Notes: a model not told the origin generated them from the letters alone. A DNA stretch of 64,000 bases from CAZAAW01 sp964483325 (GCA_964483325.1 CAZAAW010000010.1:1-64000), one strand, 5' to 3'; positions 17,528-25,933 are shown, numbered from the stretch's first letter. Translations and numbers: made by a program.

Positions 17528-18376
17528 TCAGCGGCCGAAATTGCGCCGCAGCTTCTCACCGATCAGGCAGTCGACCGGCGGCGCCTCTTCCGTCGCCGGA
17601 ATGACGGCAAGCCCGAAATCCTTCGAACGCGGAGATGGCGGTGGCGGCGCCGCGGCGATTTCCAGGACCATCTTGCGCCGGATCGCTTCGGCCAGCTCGG
17701 ATTTGTCCCGCACCGTCACGAGAAAGGCGCCGCTGCCGCCGATGACGCAGCCCTTGTAGTAGCGGTCGAGGTCGTCGATGCCGAAGCCGGCGAACGGCCC
17801 GCCCGTCTTCAGCATGATCGGCAGGCCGTTGATCGTGATGCCCATGGCCAGCACGGCATCGCGGGCGGCATCGACCGCCATGCCCATATTGTTGGGACCG
17901 TCGCCGGAGACATCGATGACCTGGCGCGGGCTGCTGAAGCCGCTGTTCTGCAGCAGGCCGGCGGAGAAGGAGAGGCTGCCGGAGATGGAGGTGCCCTGCC
18001 AGCGGATCAGCGGCGTTGCGGCGATGGCCGCCGCGAATGTCTCGGCTGAGTCGGGGCCGTCGACTATCATCCAGGGCACCACCACCCGCTGCAGCATCGG
18101 GCTCGACCATTCGACATAGGTTACCGCAATGCGGCCGAGCACGCCGCCGGCAATGGCATTGAGGACTTCCGGATGACGGAAGGCGTCGGCATAGCCCTGG
18201 CGCTGGATGATCTGCTCGTCGTAGTCCATCGACCGTGAAATATCGACGGCGAGCACCAGTTCGAGGTCGACCTCGTTGCTGCCGTCCTGTGCGTTCCCCG
18301 CCACCGGCCAGGCGAGACCGGCTAAGAAGGCAAGAGTGGAAAGGTATCGTCTGGCACCCGATCCGACGCGCTGCAT
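17528..18376 (-). CDS. DUF1194 von Willebrand factor A-like secreted protein
   Basis: 282 residues with a signal peptide (LSTLAFLAGLAWPVAGNAQ, cleaved near residue 29). The mature start VDLELVLAVDISRSMDYDE carries the D-x-S-x-S metal-ion site of vWA domains, and VIDVSGDGPNNMG is the later strand with Ser-Gly-Asp typical of DUF1194. Such proteins bind a divalent ion and a protein partner in the periplasm; the partner is unknown. The gene is convergent with the coiled-coil gene, and its upstream end faces an ABC exporter transcribed the other way. Confidence 0.88.
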   Translation of the reverse strand: MQRVGSGARRYLSTLAFLAGLAWPVAGNAQDGSNEVDLELVLAVDISRSMDYDEQIIQRQGYADAFRHPEVLNAIAGGVLGRIAVTYVEWSSPMLQRVVVPWMIVDGPDSAETFAAAIAATPLIRWQGTSISGSLSFSAGLLQNSGFSSPRQVIDVSGDGPNNMGMAVDAARDAVLAMGITINGLPIMLKTGGPFAGFGIDDLDRYYKGCVIGGSGAFLVTVRDKSELAEAIRRKMVLEIAAAPPPPSPRSKDFGLAVIPATEEAPPVDCLIGEKLRRNFGR

Positions 18377-18516
18377 GGGTCGCTCCCTGATATGGCTCCC
18401 ACGGCAATGCCGCTCACCCAGCCTGACGATGCTAGCTCCGGGACCGAGATGAACAAAGAACGATGTCGTGATCCGCTTGCCTGCGGCCGGCAGCGGCGAT
18501 AGTCCGGCGCGTTCCC

Positions 18517-19365
18517 ATGACCGAACCCTCCGTCATCCGCATTCGCGGCCTCCACAAGAGCTACGGCCCGCAGCGCGCCGTCGACGGCGTCGATCTCGAC
18601 GTGCAGCGCGGCGAGGTGTTTGCGCTGCTGGGGCCGAACGGCGCCGGCAAGACGACGACGGTGGAGATCCTGGAAGGCTATCGCCGCGCCGATGGCGGCG
18701 AGATCGCCGTCCTCGGCGTCGACCCGCGGCAGGGCGACGCCGCCTGGCGGGCACGGATCGGCATCGTGCTGCAGTCGACCGGCGAGTTCGAGGAACTCAC
18801 CGTCGACGAGGTGGTGACGCATTTCGCGCGCTACTACGCCAGGGCCGACGATCCGGACTCGGTCATCGCCCGCGTCGGTCTCGCGGAGAAGCGGCGGGCG
18901 CGGGCGGGCTCGCTGTCGGGCGGCCAGCGCCGGCGGCTCGACGTCGCCCTCGGCATCATCGGCCGGCCCGAGTTGCTGTTTCTCGACGAACCTACCACCG
19001 GCTTCGACCCGGAGGCACGGCGCAGCTTCTGGGACCTGGTGCGCGGCCTTGCGGCGCAGGGCACGACAATTCTCCTAACGACCCATTATCTCGACGAGGC
19101 GGAGGCTCTTGCCGACCGCGTCGGCGTCATGGTGCGCGGCCGCCTTGTCGACGTCGCCCCGCCGGCAAGGCTCGGGGGGCGCGACCGGCAGCCGGCGCGG
19201 GTGCGCTGGCAGGGCGCGGACGGCTGGCAGGAGGCGCGCACCGAGACCCCGACGCGGATGGTCCAGGACCTCGCCGGGGAGTTCGGTGGCGAGGTGCCGG
19301 GCCTCTCCGTCACCCGGCCGTCGCTGGAAGACATCTATCTGGAGATGATCGGAGCCGGGACATGA
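18517..19365 (+). CDS. ABC-2 type exporter ATP-binding protein
   Basis: A 282-residue nucleotide-binding subunit. Walker A GPNGAGKTTT (about residue 38), signature LSGGQRRRLDVALGI (about 131), Walker B LLFLDEPTTGFDPEARR (about 155) and the switch His in TTHYLDEAEALADR. The DEPTTGFDP type and a short C-terminal extension match drug/polysaccharide exporters of the CcmA/NodI/DrrA group. The cargo is not evident. It overlaps the permease gene by ATGA at 19362-19365, which implies translational coupling. Confidence 0.92.
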   Translation: MTEPSVIRIRGLHKSYGPQRAVDGVDLDVQRGEVFALLGPNGAGKTTTVEILEGYRRADGGEIAVLGVDPRQGDAAWRARIGIVLQSTGEFEELTVDEVVTHFARYYARADDPDSVIARVGLAEKRRARAGSLSGGQRRRLDVALGIIGRPELLFLDEPTTGFDPEARRSFWDLVRGLAAQGTTILLTTHYLDEAEALADRVGVMVRGRLVDVAPPARLGGRDRQPARVRWQGADGWQEARTETPTRMVQDLAGEFGGEVPGLSVTRPSLEDIYLEMIGAGT

Positions 19366-20192
19366 CGACGGTGCCGGAAGCCACGGCGGCGCGGCGTCAG
19401 CCGGGCGTCCTCGCCCTCGGGCTGGAGCGCGGGCGGCTGGAAGTGCTGCAGTTCTTCCGCTCGCGCGCGACGATGATCTTCTCCTTCGCCTTCCCGGTGA
19501 TGCTGCTGGTGCTGTTCGGGGCGATCTTCCGGCAGGAGGTGGCGCCCGGCATCAGCTACACGCAGTATTTCGTCACCGGCATCATCGCGGCGGGCCTCCT
19601 GTCGGTGGGCTTCCAGACGCTGGCCATCCAGATCCCCATCGAGCGTGACCGCGGCGTCCTGAAGCGCCTCGCCGGCACGCCGATGCCCAAGGCGGCCTAT
19701 TTCATCGGCAAGGTGATCATGGTGCTGGTGGTCGGCATCCTCGAGACCGCCATCCTTCTTGCCGTGGCGGCGCTCGTCTATGGCGTCCCGCTGCCCGACT
19801 CGCCGCTGAAATGGCTGACCCTCGCCTGGGTCGGGCTCCTCGGCATCGCCGCCTGCACGCTGTGCGGCATTGCCTTCTCGTCGCTGGCGCGGGACGGCAA
19901 GCGGGCGCCGTCGATGGTGACGCCTGTCGCCCTCATCCTGCAGTTCATTTCCGGCGTCTTCTTCGTCTTCACGCTGCTGCCGGGATGGATGCAGGCCATC
20001 GCGTCGCTGTTCCCGCTGAAATGGATGACGCAGGGGATGCGGGCGGTCTTCCTTCCCGAAGCCGCGGCTGCTTATGAGCCAAGCGGCAGCTGCCAACTGG
20101 GCCTTGTCGCGCTGGTCCTCGCCGGCTGGGTCGTGGCCGGACTGGTGCTGTGCATCCTGACCTTCCGCTGGACGGCGCAGGACGATCGCTGA
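19362..20192 (+). CDS. ABC-2 type exporter permease
   Basis: 276 residues with six predicted membrane helices (for example FSFAFPVMLLVLFGAIF, FVTGIIAAGLLSVGF, VIMVLVVGILETAILLAVAAL, LILQFISGVFFVFTLLPG, LGLVALVLAGWVVAGLVLCI). FPLKWMTQGMRAVF is the conserved ABC-2 signature near the C-terminus. It is the membrane partner of the preceding ATPase; two copies of each would form the exporter. Substrate unknown. Confidence 0.9.
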   Translation: MTTVPEATAARRQPGVLALGLERGRLEVLQFFRSRATMIFSFAFPVMLLVLFGAIFRQEVAPGISYTQYFVTGIIAAGLLSVGFQTLAIQIPIERDRGVLKRLAGTPMPKAAYFIGKVIMVLVVGILETAILLAVAALVYGVPLPDSPLKWLTLAWVGLLGIAACTLCGIAFSSLARDGKRAPSMVTPVALILQFISGVFFVFTLLPGWMQAIASLFPLKWMTQGMRAVFLPEAAAAYEPSGSCQLGLVALVLAGWVVAGLVLCILTFRWTAQDDR

Positions 20193-20256
20193 CCGGCCTG
20201 GAACCGCGACCGGCAGCACGGCGTTTCTCCATCACCTGTGCTGAAGGAGGGAATCC

Positions 20257-20631
20257 ATGCCCCAGCCGAAGAATTCTACGCGCGCCGCCGGCGCCAGATC
20301 GTCTCGCGCCACATCGTCACACGCCACCGCCGGCAAGGGCGGATCGAGCCGAACGGCTCCGGCGCGCCGCAGCCGCATCATGTCCAAGCGTGCCGAAGAC
20401 ACGCTGGCGGCCCGTTCATCGGAAATCGCCGACACGATTGTCGAGCGCGGGCGGGAGGCGATGAACAGCGCTGCCGCCGGCGGCCGCGCCGTCGCCCTTT
20501 CGGCAGGCCGGCAGCTCGGCAGCCTCCGCAACAATATCGGCGGCGTCGTGAGCCAGAGGCCGATCGCCACCCTTGTCGGTGCCGCGGCGCTCGGCATGAC
20601 CATGGCGCTGTTCTTCCGCCGCACGGCCTGA
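20257..20631 (+). CDS. Small basic protein with C-terminal membrane helix, DUF883/ElaB-like
   Basis: 124 residues. Residues 1-45 are a basic Ser/Ala/Arg-rich, probably disordered tail; 45-85 form an amphipathic helix; the end reads QRPIATLVGAAALGMTMALFFRR, a C-terminal membrane helix with an R-R tail as in DUF883 (ElaB/YqjD) proteins, which tether ribosomes or stress factors at the inner membrane in E. coli. It is preceded by GAAGGAGGGAATCC, a strong ribosome site, and followed by a long palindromic terminator. Confidence 0.75.
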   Translation: MPQPKNSTRAAGARSSRATSSHATAGKGGSSRTAPARRSRIMSKRAEDTLAARSSEIADTIVERGREAMNSAAAGGRAVALSAGRQLGSLRNNIGGVVSQRPIATLVGAAALGMTMALFFRRTA

Positions 20632-20654
20632 CGCGCGCCGGAGACCGGAACAGA

Positions 20655-20690
20655 GGCTCCGCGGCATCGATGCCGCGGAGCCGTTTCGTT
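20655..20690 (+). terminator. Terminator hairpin after the DUF883-like gene
   Basis: The perfect 28-bp palindrome GGCTCCGCGGCATC/GATGCCGCGGAGCC (20655-20682) is followed by GTTTCGTTT. Confidence 0.75.
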
Positions 20691-20703
20691 TGGGCCGGCG
20701 CGG

Positions 20704-20732
20704 GTGCTTGCCAAGACCAGTGCTTGCCAAGA
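20704..20732. repeat. 13-bp direct repeat with 16-bp period upstream of tRNA-Glu
   Basis: GTGCTTGCCAAGA occurs at 20704-20716 and again at 20720-20732, separated by CCA. Confidence 0.9.
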
Positions 20733-20781
20733 GGAAGGGCGAATGTCTATATCCGCGCGTCCGCCCAACGGCGCGACCGCA

Positions 20782-20857
20782 GCTCCCTTCGTCTAGCGGT
20801 CCAGGACGTCGCCCTCTCACGGCGAAAACAGGGGTTCGAGTCCCCTAGGGAGCGCCA
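20782..20857 (+). tRNA. tRNA-Glu (anticodon CTC)
   Basis: A 76-nt cloverleaf with encoded CCA. The acceptor stem GCTCCCT pairs with AGGGAGC, the anticodon stem TCGCC/GGCGA encloses the loop CTCTCAC with anticodon CTC, and the T-arm is CAGGGGTTCGAGTCCCCT. The sequence opening GCTCCCTTCGTCTAGCGG is the usual tRNA-Glu start. Confidence 0.97.
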
Positions 20858-21125
20858 ATAAAACAAACAAATTAGATGTTGGTTGGGCCGTTTGATCGAA
20901 TATCGGTCAAACCTAACGCGATTCTCGCTATGGAAAAACGCGCGTTCTAAGCAAGCGGGGCGCCCGCGGCGGTCTCCGAGCCTTGCGGCACGGGCGCGTC
21001 GACATAGGGACGATCGACCGCACGGCCTGGTAACAGGTCGCCCCGAGCAATCGCCCGAGCTTCTCGCGCGCTCTGGAGAAGTTCAGCTCCGAGTCTGCTC
21101 ATTGCCATTCTTTCATTCTGGCTGC

Positions 21126-21440
21126 TTAGCCGAGCCGGTCCTCGCAGGTCTCGATGATCTCCTCCCGTTCAGGGTATGCGGTGAGAACGATGCCGAGCCC
21201 GCGCTCGAAGTCGTCTTCCGCCAGAACCTGGGCGATCATCTCCTCTGCAATGCCCTCGAACACCGGATAGATGCATTCGACCATCGCCTGCTGCAGCTCG
21301 GGAGTATCGGCATCCTCGACTTCCTCAGCGACGAAGTCGGCCAGCGCCCTGCGCAGGGCGGCGTCGAGGCCGCCCGGATCGGAGATCGCCAGCGCCGCAG
21401 ACGATGCCGCTACGGCGAGCAGGAAGGTGATCAGTCGCAT
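21126..21440 (-). CDS. Small secreted protein, function unknown
   Basis: 104 residues with a signal peptide (MRLITFLLAVAASSAALA). The mature part is acidic and helical (LDAALRRALADFVAEEVEDADTPE), with two Cys (AMVECIYPVF and IIETCEDRLG) that could form a disulfide. I do not recognise the family. Codon use and the signal peptide support a real gene. It lies alone between tRNA-Glu and the gene at 21553. The 270 bp to its left, after the tRNA, show no supported gene. Confidence 0.7.
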   Translation of the reverse strand: MRLITFLLAVAASSAALAISDPGGLDAALRRALADFVAEEVEDADTPELQQAMVECIYPVFEGIAEEMIAQVLAEDDFERGLGIVLTAYPEREEIIETCEDRLG

Positions 21441-21552
21441 TCAGACGCTCCTCGGTTTGTGCTGCCCCGGGGGGGTATCGTTGTCAGCGCGGCGTGTCCA
21501 GCGCGGCTGAACGGAGCACGCCTGCTTGCAACCGCGCGGGCAGCGCTCGTCG

Positions 21553-21954
21553 CTAAGGTTCGCGCGGAACTTCGCCGCCGCCGATGGTGAGGCGCCGGAT
21601 GATGGCGCCGGTGCGCAGGTCGATGGCCAGCACGACCGTCGCGTTGCCGTCGGTATAGGTGAGCGTGACGCGATCGCCTTCGACGGTGCTGCCGGCGAGC
21701 CGGGCGTCGGCGGAGAGGCCGAGGGCGGCCAGGGAGAGCGTCGCCGGCGGTGCGCCGCCCGTGGAATCGGTCTGGCTGATCCTGTAGATGATCGCCCCCA
21801 GGACGGCGAGGAGCCCGAGGCCCAGCGTCAGGCCGCCGATCAGCATCAGCCGCCTCAGCCGCGCCTGCACACGCAGCATGACCGGATCGATTGGCCCGTC
21901 GTCGTCATAGGCGCTGGAGACGGGAGCGCTGCCGGAGGTAGTTTTGTCGGACAC
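21553..21954 (-). CDS. Small single-pass membrane protein, DUF6476-like
   Basis: 133 residues from the GTG at 21954 (VSDKTTSGSAPVSS); a later ATG at 21879 (MLRVQARLRRL) would give 108 residues. A basic segment VQARLRRLMLIGG leads into a transmembrane helix (LMLIGGLTLGLGLLAVLGAIIYRI), followed by a small domain with strands (DRVTLTYTDGNATVVLAIDLRTGAIIRR). The pattern fits uncharacterised DUF6476-type proteins found beside rluD in related genomes, from memory. With the GTG start its 5' end overlaps the 5' end of rluD by 11 bp, an unusual head-to-head overlap that argues for the shorter start or for promoters inside each other's coding region. Confidence 0.7.
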   Translation of the reverse strand: MSDKTTSGSAPVSSAYDDDGPIDPVMLRVQARLRRLMLIGGLTLGLGLLAVLGAIIYRISQTDSTGGAPPATLSLAALGLSADARLAGSTVEGDRVTLTYTDGNATVVLAIDLRTGAIIRRLTIGGGEVPREP

Positions 21955-22978
21955 CGATCTGCCGGAAGAGTTGGAAGCCGAAGGACTGGAGGACGAACTG
22001 CGCCTCATTGCCGTTGGCGATGCCGCGTCCGGCCAGCGCCTGGACGCCTTTCTCGCCGGCGCGGTGGAGCATCTCGGCCGCAATCGCGCCAAGTCGCTCA
22101 TTCTCGAGGGACGGGTCACGGTCGGCGGCGCGACCGTAGTGGAGCCGAAACGGGCGGTCAAATCGGGGGAGACGGTCGCGCTCGTCCTGCCGCCGCCCGA
22201 GGATGCGGTGCCGCGCGGTGAGGCGATCCCGCTCGATGTCGTCTATGAGGACGACGCGGTGATCGTCATCGACAAGCCGGCCGGCCTGGTCGTTCATCCC
22301 GCCGCCGGCCATGCCAGCGGGACGCTTGTCAATGCGCTCATTGCCCATTGCGGCGCCAGCCTTTCCGGGATCGGCGGCGTGCGCCGGCCCGGCATCGTCC
22401 ACCGCCTCGACAAGGATACGACCGGCCTGATGGTGGTCGCCAAGACCGACCGGGCGCATGTGCGCCTGGCGGCGCAATTCGCTGATCACGGCCGCAGCGG
22501 CGCGCTGGAGCGCGGCTACAAGGCGCTCGTCTGGGGCGTGCCGGATCGTCGCAGCGGCACCATCGAAGGCGCCATCGGGCGATCGACGCGGAACCGGCAG
22601 CGCATGGCGATCGTTGCGAGCGGTGGCCGCGAGGCCATCACCCATTACGAGGTGGAGGAAGTGTTCGGGCCGGCCGCGAGGCCTGTCGCGTCGCTTCTGT
22701 CACTTCAGCTGGAAACCGGCAGAACGCATCAGATCCGCGTCCATCTGGCGTCGATCGGACACCCGCTTGTCGGCGATCCGGACTATGGCAGCGGCTTTGC
22801 CACCAAGGTCGCGACGCTGCCGGAACCGGCGCGTGAGGCCGTCCGCCGGTTCGGCAGGCAGGCCCTGGATGCATGGCTGCTCGGCTTCGAGCATCCGGTG
22901 ACGGGTAAGGTCTTGCGATTTGCGCGCGAGCTCCCATCTGACATATCGGGGTTGGTGGCAGTTTTCCGCAAAACGTGA
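21944..22978 (+). CDS. rluD: Ribosomal large subunit pseudouridine synthase, RluD type
   Basis: 344 residues from a TTG at 21944 that has an excellent GGAGGT ribosome site five bases upstream. An S4 RNA-binding domain (about residues 25-90, GQRLDAFLAGAVEHLGRNRAKSLI) precedes the RluA-type catalytic domain with HRLDKDTTGLMVVAKT, whose Asp near residue 156 is the catalytic nucleophile. RluD makes pseudouridines in helix 69 of 23S rRNA in E. coli; the exact site specificity here is inferred. Followed by rpoH in the same direction after 123 bp. Confidence 0.92.
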   Translation: MSDTDLPEELEAEGLEDELRLIAVGDAASGQRLDAFLAGAVEHLGRNRAKSLILEGRVTVGGATVVEPKRAVKSGETVALVLPPPEDAVPRGEAIPLDVVYEDDAVIVIDKPAGLVVHPAAGHASGTLVNALIAHCGASLSGIGGVRRPGIVHRLDKDTTGLMVVAKTDRAHVRLAAQFADHGRSGALERGYKALVWGVPDRRSGTIEGAIGRSTRNRQRMAIVASGGREAITHYEVEEVFGPAARPVASLLSLQLETGRTHQIRVHLASIGHPLVGDPDYGSGFATKVATLPEPAREAVRRFGRQALDAWLLGFEHPVTGKVLRFARELPSDISGLVAVFRKT

Positions 22979-23101
22979 ACCGTCCGCGAACCGCGCCCTT
23001 AACTGGCGACGCGATTCAGCCTGAATGCTGCGCTAGTAAGAAGGCTTGGAGTCCCGCAACCGCCGGCCTTGACCCGGCGTTGGTGTGGAGGAGGAATATC
23101 T

Positions 23102-24016
23102 ATGGCTTCCGTCAGTTTGCCCGCGATTGCTGCCGGTGAAACGGGCCTTACCCGATATCTCGAGGAGATTCGGCGGTTCCCGATGCTGCAGCCGCAGGAA
23201 GAATATATGCTTGCCAAGGCCTATCACGAGCACGGCGACCGCGAGGCGGCGCATAAGCTCGTGACGAGCCATCTTCGGCTGGTGGCGAAGATCGCCATGG
23301 GCTACCGGGGCTATGGCCTGCCGATCGGCGAGGTGATTTCCGAAGGCAATGTCGGCCTGATGCAGGCGGTGAAGCGCTTCGAGCCGGAGCGCGGCTTCCG
23401 CCTTGCGACCTATGCCATGTGGTGGATCAAGGCGGCGATCCAGGAATACATCCTGCGCTCGTGGAGCCTGGTGAAGATGGGCACCACGGCCAGCCAGAAG
23501 CGGCTGTTCTTCAACCTTCGCAAGGTGAAGGGGCAGCTGCAGGCCCTCGATGAGGGCGATCTGCGGCCGGATCAGGTGTCGGCGATCGCTACTCGCCTCG
23601 GCGTGCCGGAGGAGGATGTCGTGTCGATGAACCGCCGTCTCGGCGGCGACACGTCGCTCAACGCGCCGATCCGGGCCGACTCCGAATCCGGCGAGTGGCA
23701 GGACTGGCTTGTCGACGACGCACCCGGCCAGGAGGAGATCCTGGCCGAGCAGGAAGAAACCGACAATCGGCGCCAGCTGCTGCGCGACGCCATGGGTGTC
23801 CTGACCGACCGCGAGCGCCGCATTTTCGAGGCGCGCCGGCTGGCCGAGGAGCCGATCACGCTGGAGGAGCTGTCGGGCGAATTCGGCGTCAGCCGCGAGC
23901 GTGTCCGCCAGATCGAGGTGCGCGCTTTCGAGAAGGTGCAGAAGGCCGTCCGCAAGGGCGCCCGCGAGCTGGAGAACCTGGCAAGCGGCCCGAAGCAGGC
24001 GCTTCCCGCCTACTAG
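23102..24016 (+). CDS. rpoH: RNA polymerase sigma factor RpoH (sigma-32)
   Basis: 304 residues from the ATG at 23102, preceded by GTGGAGGAGGAATATCT, a strong ribosome site. Region 2 reads GLPIGEVISEGNVGLMQAVKRFEPERGFRLATYAMWWIKAAIQEYI. The RpoH box that distinguishes sigma-32 is SQKRLFFNLRKVK, and region 4.2 is LSGEFGVSRERVRQIEVRAFEKVQ. It directs heat-shock promoters and is controlled in related bacteria by chaperones and proteolysis. The C-terminal codons continue into a 16-bp duplicated sequence and then a strong terminator. Confidence 0.95.
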   Translation: MASVSLPAIAAGETGLTRYLEEIRRFPMLQPQEEYMLAKAYHEHGDREAAHKLVTSHLRLVAKIAMGYRGYGLPIGEVISEGNVGLMQAVKRFEPERGFRLATYAMWWIKAAIQEYILRSWSLVKMGTTASQKRLFFNLRKVKGQLQALDEGDLRPDQVSAIATRLGVPEEDVVSMNRRLGGDTSLNAPIRADSESGEWQDWLVDDAPGQEEILAEQEETDNRRQLLRDAMGVLTDRERRIFEARRLAEEPITLEELSGEFGVSRERVRQIEVRAFEKVQKAVRKGARELENLASGPKQALPAY

Positions 24017-24033
24017 GCTTCCCGCCTATTAAA
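24002..24033. repeat. Imperfect 16-bp tandem duplication spanning the rpoH stop
   Basis: CTTCCCGCCTACTAGG (24002-24017, including the TAG stop) is followed directly by CTTCCCGCCTATTAAA (24018-24033), 13 of 16 identical. Confidence 0.88.
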
Positions 24034-24057
24034 CATCGGGCGCTTTGAAAAAATCGG

Positions 24058-24090
24058 GGGGGCCGGTTCCACTGGGACCGGCCCCTTTTT
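24058..24090 (+). terminator. Terminator after rpoH
   Basis: GGGGCCGGTTCC-ACT-GGGACCGGCCCC followed by TTTTT: a textbook GC hairpin plus T-run. Confidence 0.92.
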
Positions 24091-24143
24091 CATGCGCCGG
24101 TTTCGGGTGGTGCGGGCCGTCTGCATTGAAGCAGAATGCCCCG

Positions 24144-24758
24144 ATGACGAATCCCGACCCATCCGCTGGCCTGACCTTCAAGGCTGTCGATGCGTCGCTT
24201 TGGCCCGATCTGGAGCGTCTCTTCGAGGGGAGGGGTGGTCCGCGCAATTGCTGGTGCATGGTCTGGCGTGCCACGCCGGAGGAGCGCCGCGCCGCCACGG
24301 CCGCACAGGGCAAGGCGGTGCGCGGCAAGCCGGCGCCGTCCGGACTTCTGCGCAAGGCGGCGCTGAAGCGGCGGGTCGACGCCGGAGTCCCGATCGGCCT
24401 CCTTGCCTATAATGACAGTGGCGAGCCGGTGGGTTGGGTCTCGGTGGCGCCGCGCCGGACGTATCGGCCGATGGGCGGCCCAGCCGTGCCGGACGATGAC
24501 CCCGGCCGCATCTGGTCGATCGTCTGCTTCTTCCTGCAGCGGCGGCTGCGCGGGCAGGGCATCCTGTACCGGCTTCTGGAGGCGGCGGTCGAGCATGCGC
24601 GCCGCCGCGGCGCCGCCGCCGTCGAGGCCTATCCCGTCGCGGCCGACGCGTCGAGCTACCGCTTCATGGGCTTCGTTCCGGCTTTCGAGAAAGCCGGCTT
24701 CCGGCCGATAGGCCCGGCGGGGACGATCCGCACCCTCATGCGGCTCGACCTCAGCTGA
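24144..24758 (+). CDS. GNAT-family N-acetyltransferase
   Basis: 204 residues from the ATG at 24144 (MTNPDPSAGLTFKAVDASLW); the frame is open further upstream but that part overlaps the rpoH terminator. The acetyl-CoA loop is CFFLQRRLRGQGILYRLLEAAVEHARRRGA, with R-x-x-G-x-G/I. The N-terminal CWCMVWRATPEER and a late FMGFVPAFEKAGFRPIG segment fit the small GNAT group often annotated as acetyltransferase of unknown acceptor. Substrate not evident. Confidence 0.85.
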   Translation: MTNPDPSAGLTFKAVDASLWPDLERLFEGRGGPRNCWCMVWRATPEERRAATAAQGKAVRGKPAPSGLLRKAALKRRVDAGVPIGLLAYNDSGEPVGWVSVAPRRTYRPMGGPAVPDDDPGRIWSIVCFFLQRRLRGQGILYRLLEAAVEHARRRGAAAVEAYPVAADASSYRFMGFVPAFEKAGFRPIGPAGTIRTLMRLDLS

Positions 24759-24869
24759 CATCTTTATTCAAATTTTAACCGTTCCGACGCGATCATCGCG
24801 GTCATCAAACCGTAACGATCACCTGCCAACGGCGTCTCGCGCCGGCGGCTGAGGCTGCGCGGAACACAC

Positions 24870-25385
24870 GTGAACATGCACCCTGTCCTGCCGGCGGAAG
24901 GCTGGCCCATCTCCGCCGCCTTCGAGCATCTGCCGCATCTCGTCGGCGACTTCGCTGTCCGGGCCGGCAAGGCTGCGCAGCTGACGATTGCCGCGGCACC
25001 GGTCGCCGTTTCCGATCCGATCATCTCGGCGACGCTGCCGGCCGTCGTTCAGGCGCTGCGCAATGCCGTGACGCACGGCATCGAATCGCCGGCCCTCCGC
25101 GCCGCAGCGGGAAAGCCGGAAGAAGGCGCCATCAGGCTGGTCGCCGCCGAAGAGGCTGGGGCCCTGGTCGTCGAAGTCCATGATGACGGCGCCGGCGCCG
25201 CCATGGCCGACCTGCCCGATCTTGCCGAACTGCGCGGCCTCAGCATCATCCAGGCGCGCCTTGCGACAGTCGGCGGCCAGCTGGCCATCAATGCCGAGCC
25301 GGGCAGGGGGACGACGGTCCGGCTCACCGTGCCGCTGCCTGCCAGGGCGGCGCCGGCACCGTCCCGCCTGGCCGCCGTGGCATGA
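24870..25385 (+). CDS. Stand-alone HATPase domain protein (CheA/histidine kinase-like)
   Basis: 171 residues, GTG at 24870 (ATG at 24876 possible). It consists of little more than a GHKL ATPase: N box VVQALRNAVTHGIES, whose HGIE resembles CheA; G1 box VVEVHDDGAGA; then LRGLSIIQARLATVGGQLAI and GRGTTVRLTVPLP as the G2/G3-like end. The phospho-accepting His domain and dimerisation helices of a kinase are missing. It overlaps the next gene by ATGA at 25382-25385. It could bind ATP and modulate a partner, or be a degenerate kinase remnant kept as a regulator near ctrA. Confidence 0.75.
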   Translation: MNMHPVLPAEGWPISAAFEHLPHLVGDFAVRAGKAAQLTIAAAPVAVSDPIISATLPAVVQALRNAVTHGIESPALRAAAGKPEEGAIRLVAAEEAGALVVEVHDDGAGAAMADLPDLAELRGLSIIQARLATVGGQLAINAEPGRGTTVRLTVPLPARAAPAPSRLAAVA

Positions 25386-25852
25386 CGCGTCCCGACAGGA
25401 ACCCGGCTGCCGAACTCGGCGGCAAGGCCCGCTCGCGCCCGGTCACCGATCCGTTGCGGGTCATGGTGATCGACCCGGCGACGGCGGCGCGCGTCGCGCT
25501 CTGCCGGGCCATCGACATGGAGACCGACCTTGCGGTCCTGTGCGCGGCCGGCGATCCGCGCCATGCCGCCGCCGATATCGCCCGCTGCGCGATCGACGTC
25601 GTCGTGCTGGCGCTCAATCCCGACGATCCACGCGCCGAAGCGCTGTGCTCGGCCCTTCTGCCGGGCGGGCATGCGCCGGCCCTTCTCGTAACCGGGGCGT
25701 CAGCTCCCAGCGGCGCGCCGGCGTCGCCCGCCTACCATCGCCAGGTCATCGCGGCGATCCGGGCGCGCGGCCGCGGCGCAGGGGCCGGCGGCCCGATACC
25801 CGAGGTCGTGGCGATCACCGCGGCGGAAGCCCGCCCGGCGCGGCTGCACTGA
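25382..25852 (+). CDS. Receiver-like protein lacking the phosphorylation Asp
   Basis: 156 residues. PLRVMVIDPATAARVALCRAIDMETDLAVLCAAGDPRHAAADI aligns by eye with the CheY-type receiver start of CheB (usual V-V-D-D-S replaced by VMVIDPAT). DVVVLALNPDDPRAEAL stands where a receiver has its phospho-Asp (normally LDVEMP), so that Asp is replaced by Ala-Leu. The conserved Thr/Lys end is also weak (ALLVTGASAPS). Translationally coupled to the HATPase gene, suggesting they act as a pair. No output domain. A pseudo-receiver or an unrelated Rossmann-like protein remain alternatives. Confidence 0.65.
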   Translation: MTRPDRNPAAELGGKARSRPVTDPLRVMVIDPATAARVALCRAIDMETDLAVLCAAGDPRHAAADIARCAIDVVVLALNPDDPRAEALCSALLPGGHAPALLVTGASAPSGAPASPAYHRQVIAAIRARGRGAGAGGPIPEVVAITAAEARPARLH

Positions 25853-25884
25853 CGACCGCATTCGGTAGCTATTGCCCCAAAATG

Positions 25885-25913
25885 AAAACGCCCGGCACTG
25901 ACCGGGCGTTTTT
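25885..25913. terminator. Bidirectional terminator between the pseudo-receiver gene and ctrA
   Basis: AAAACGCCCGG-CACTGA-CCGGGCGTTTTT has A- and T-runs on both flanks, so it can end transcription of both convergent genes. Confidence 0.92.
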
Positions 25914-25933
25914 CTATTCAGCGAAGGTATCGC

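Noticed and set aside
20883..21590. A 235-codon open frame after tRNA-Glu
   Set aside because: It runs antisense through the small secreted protein and DUF6476-like genes and has no recognisable protein features.
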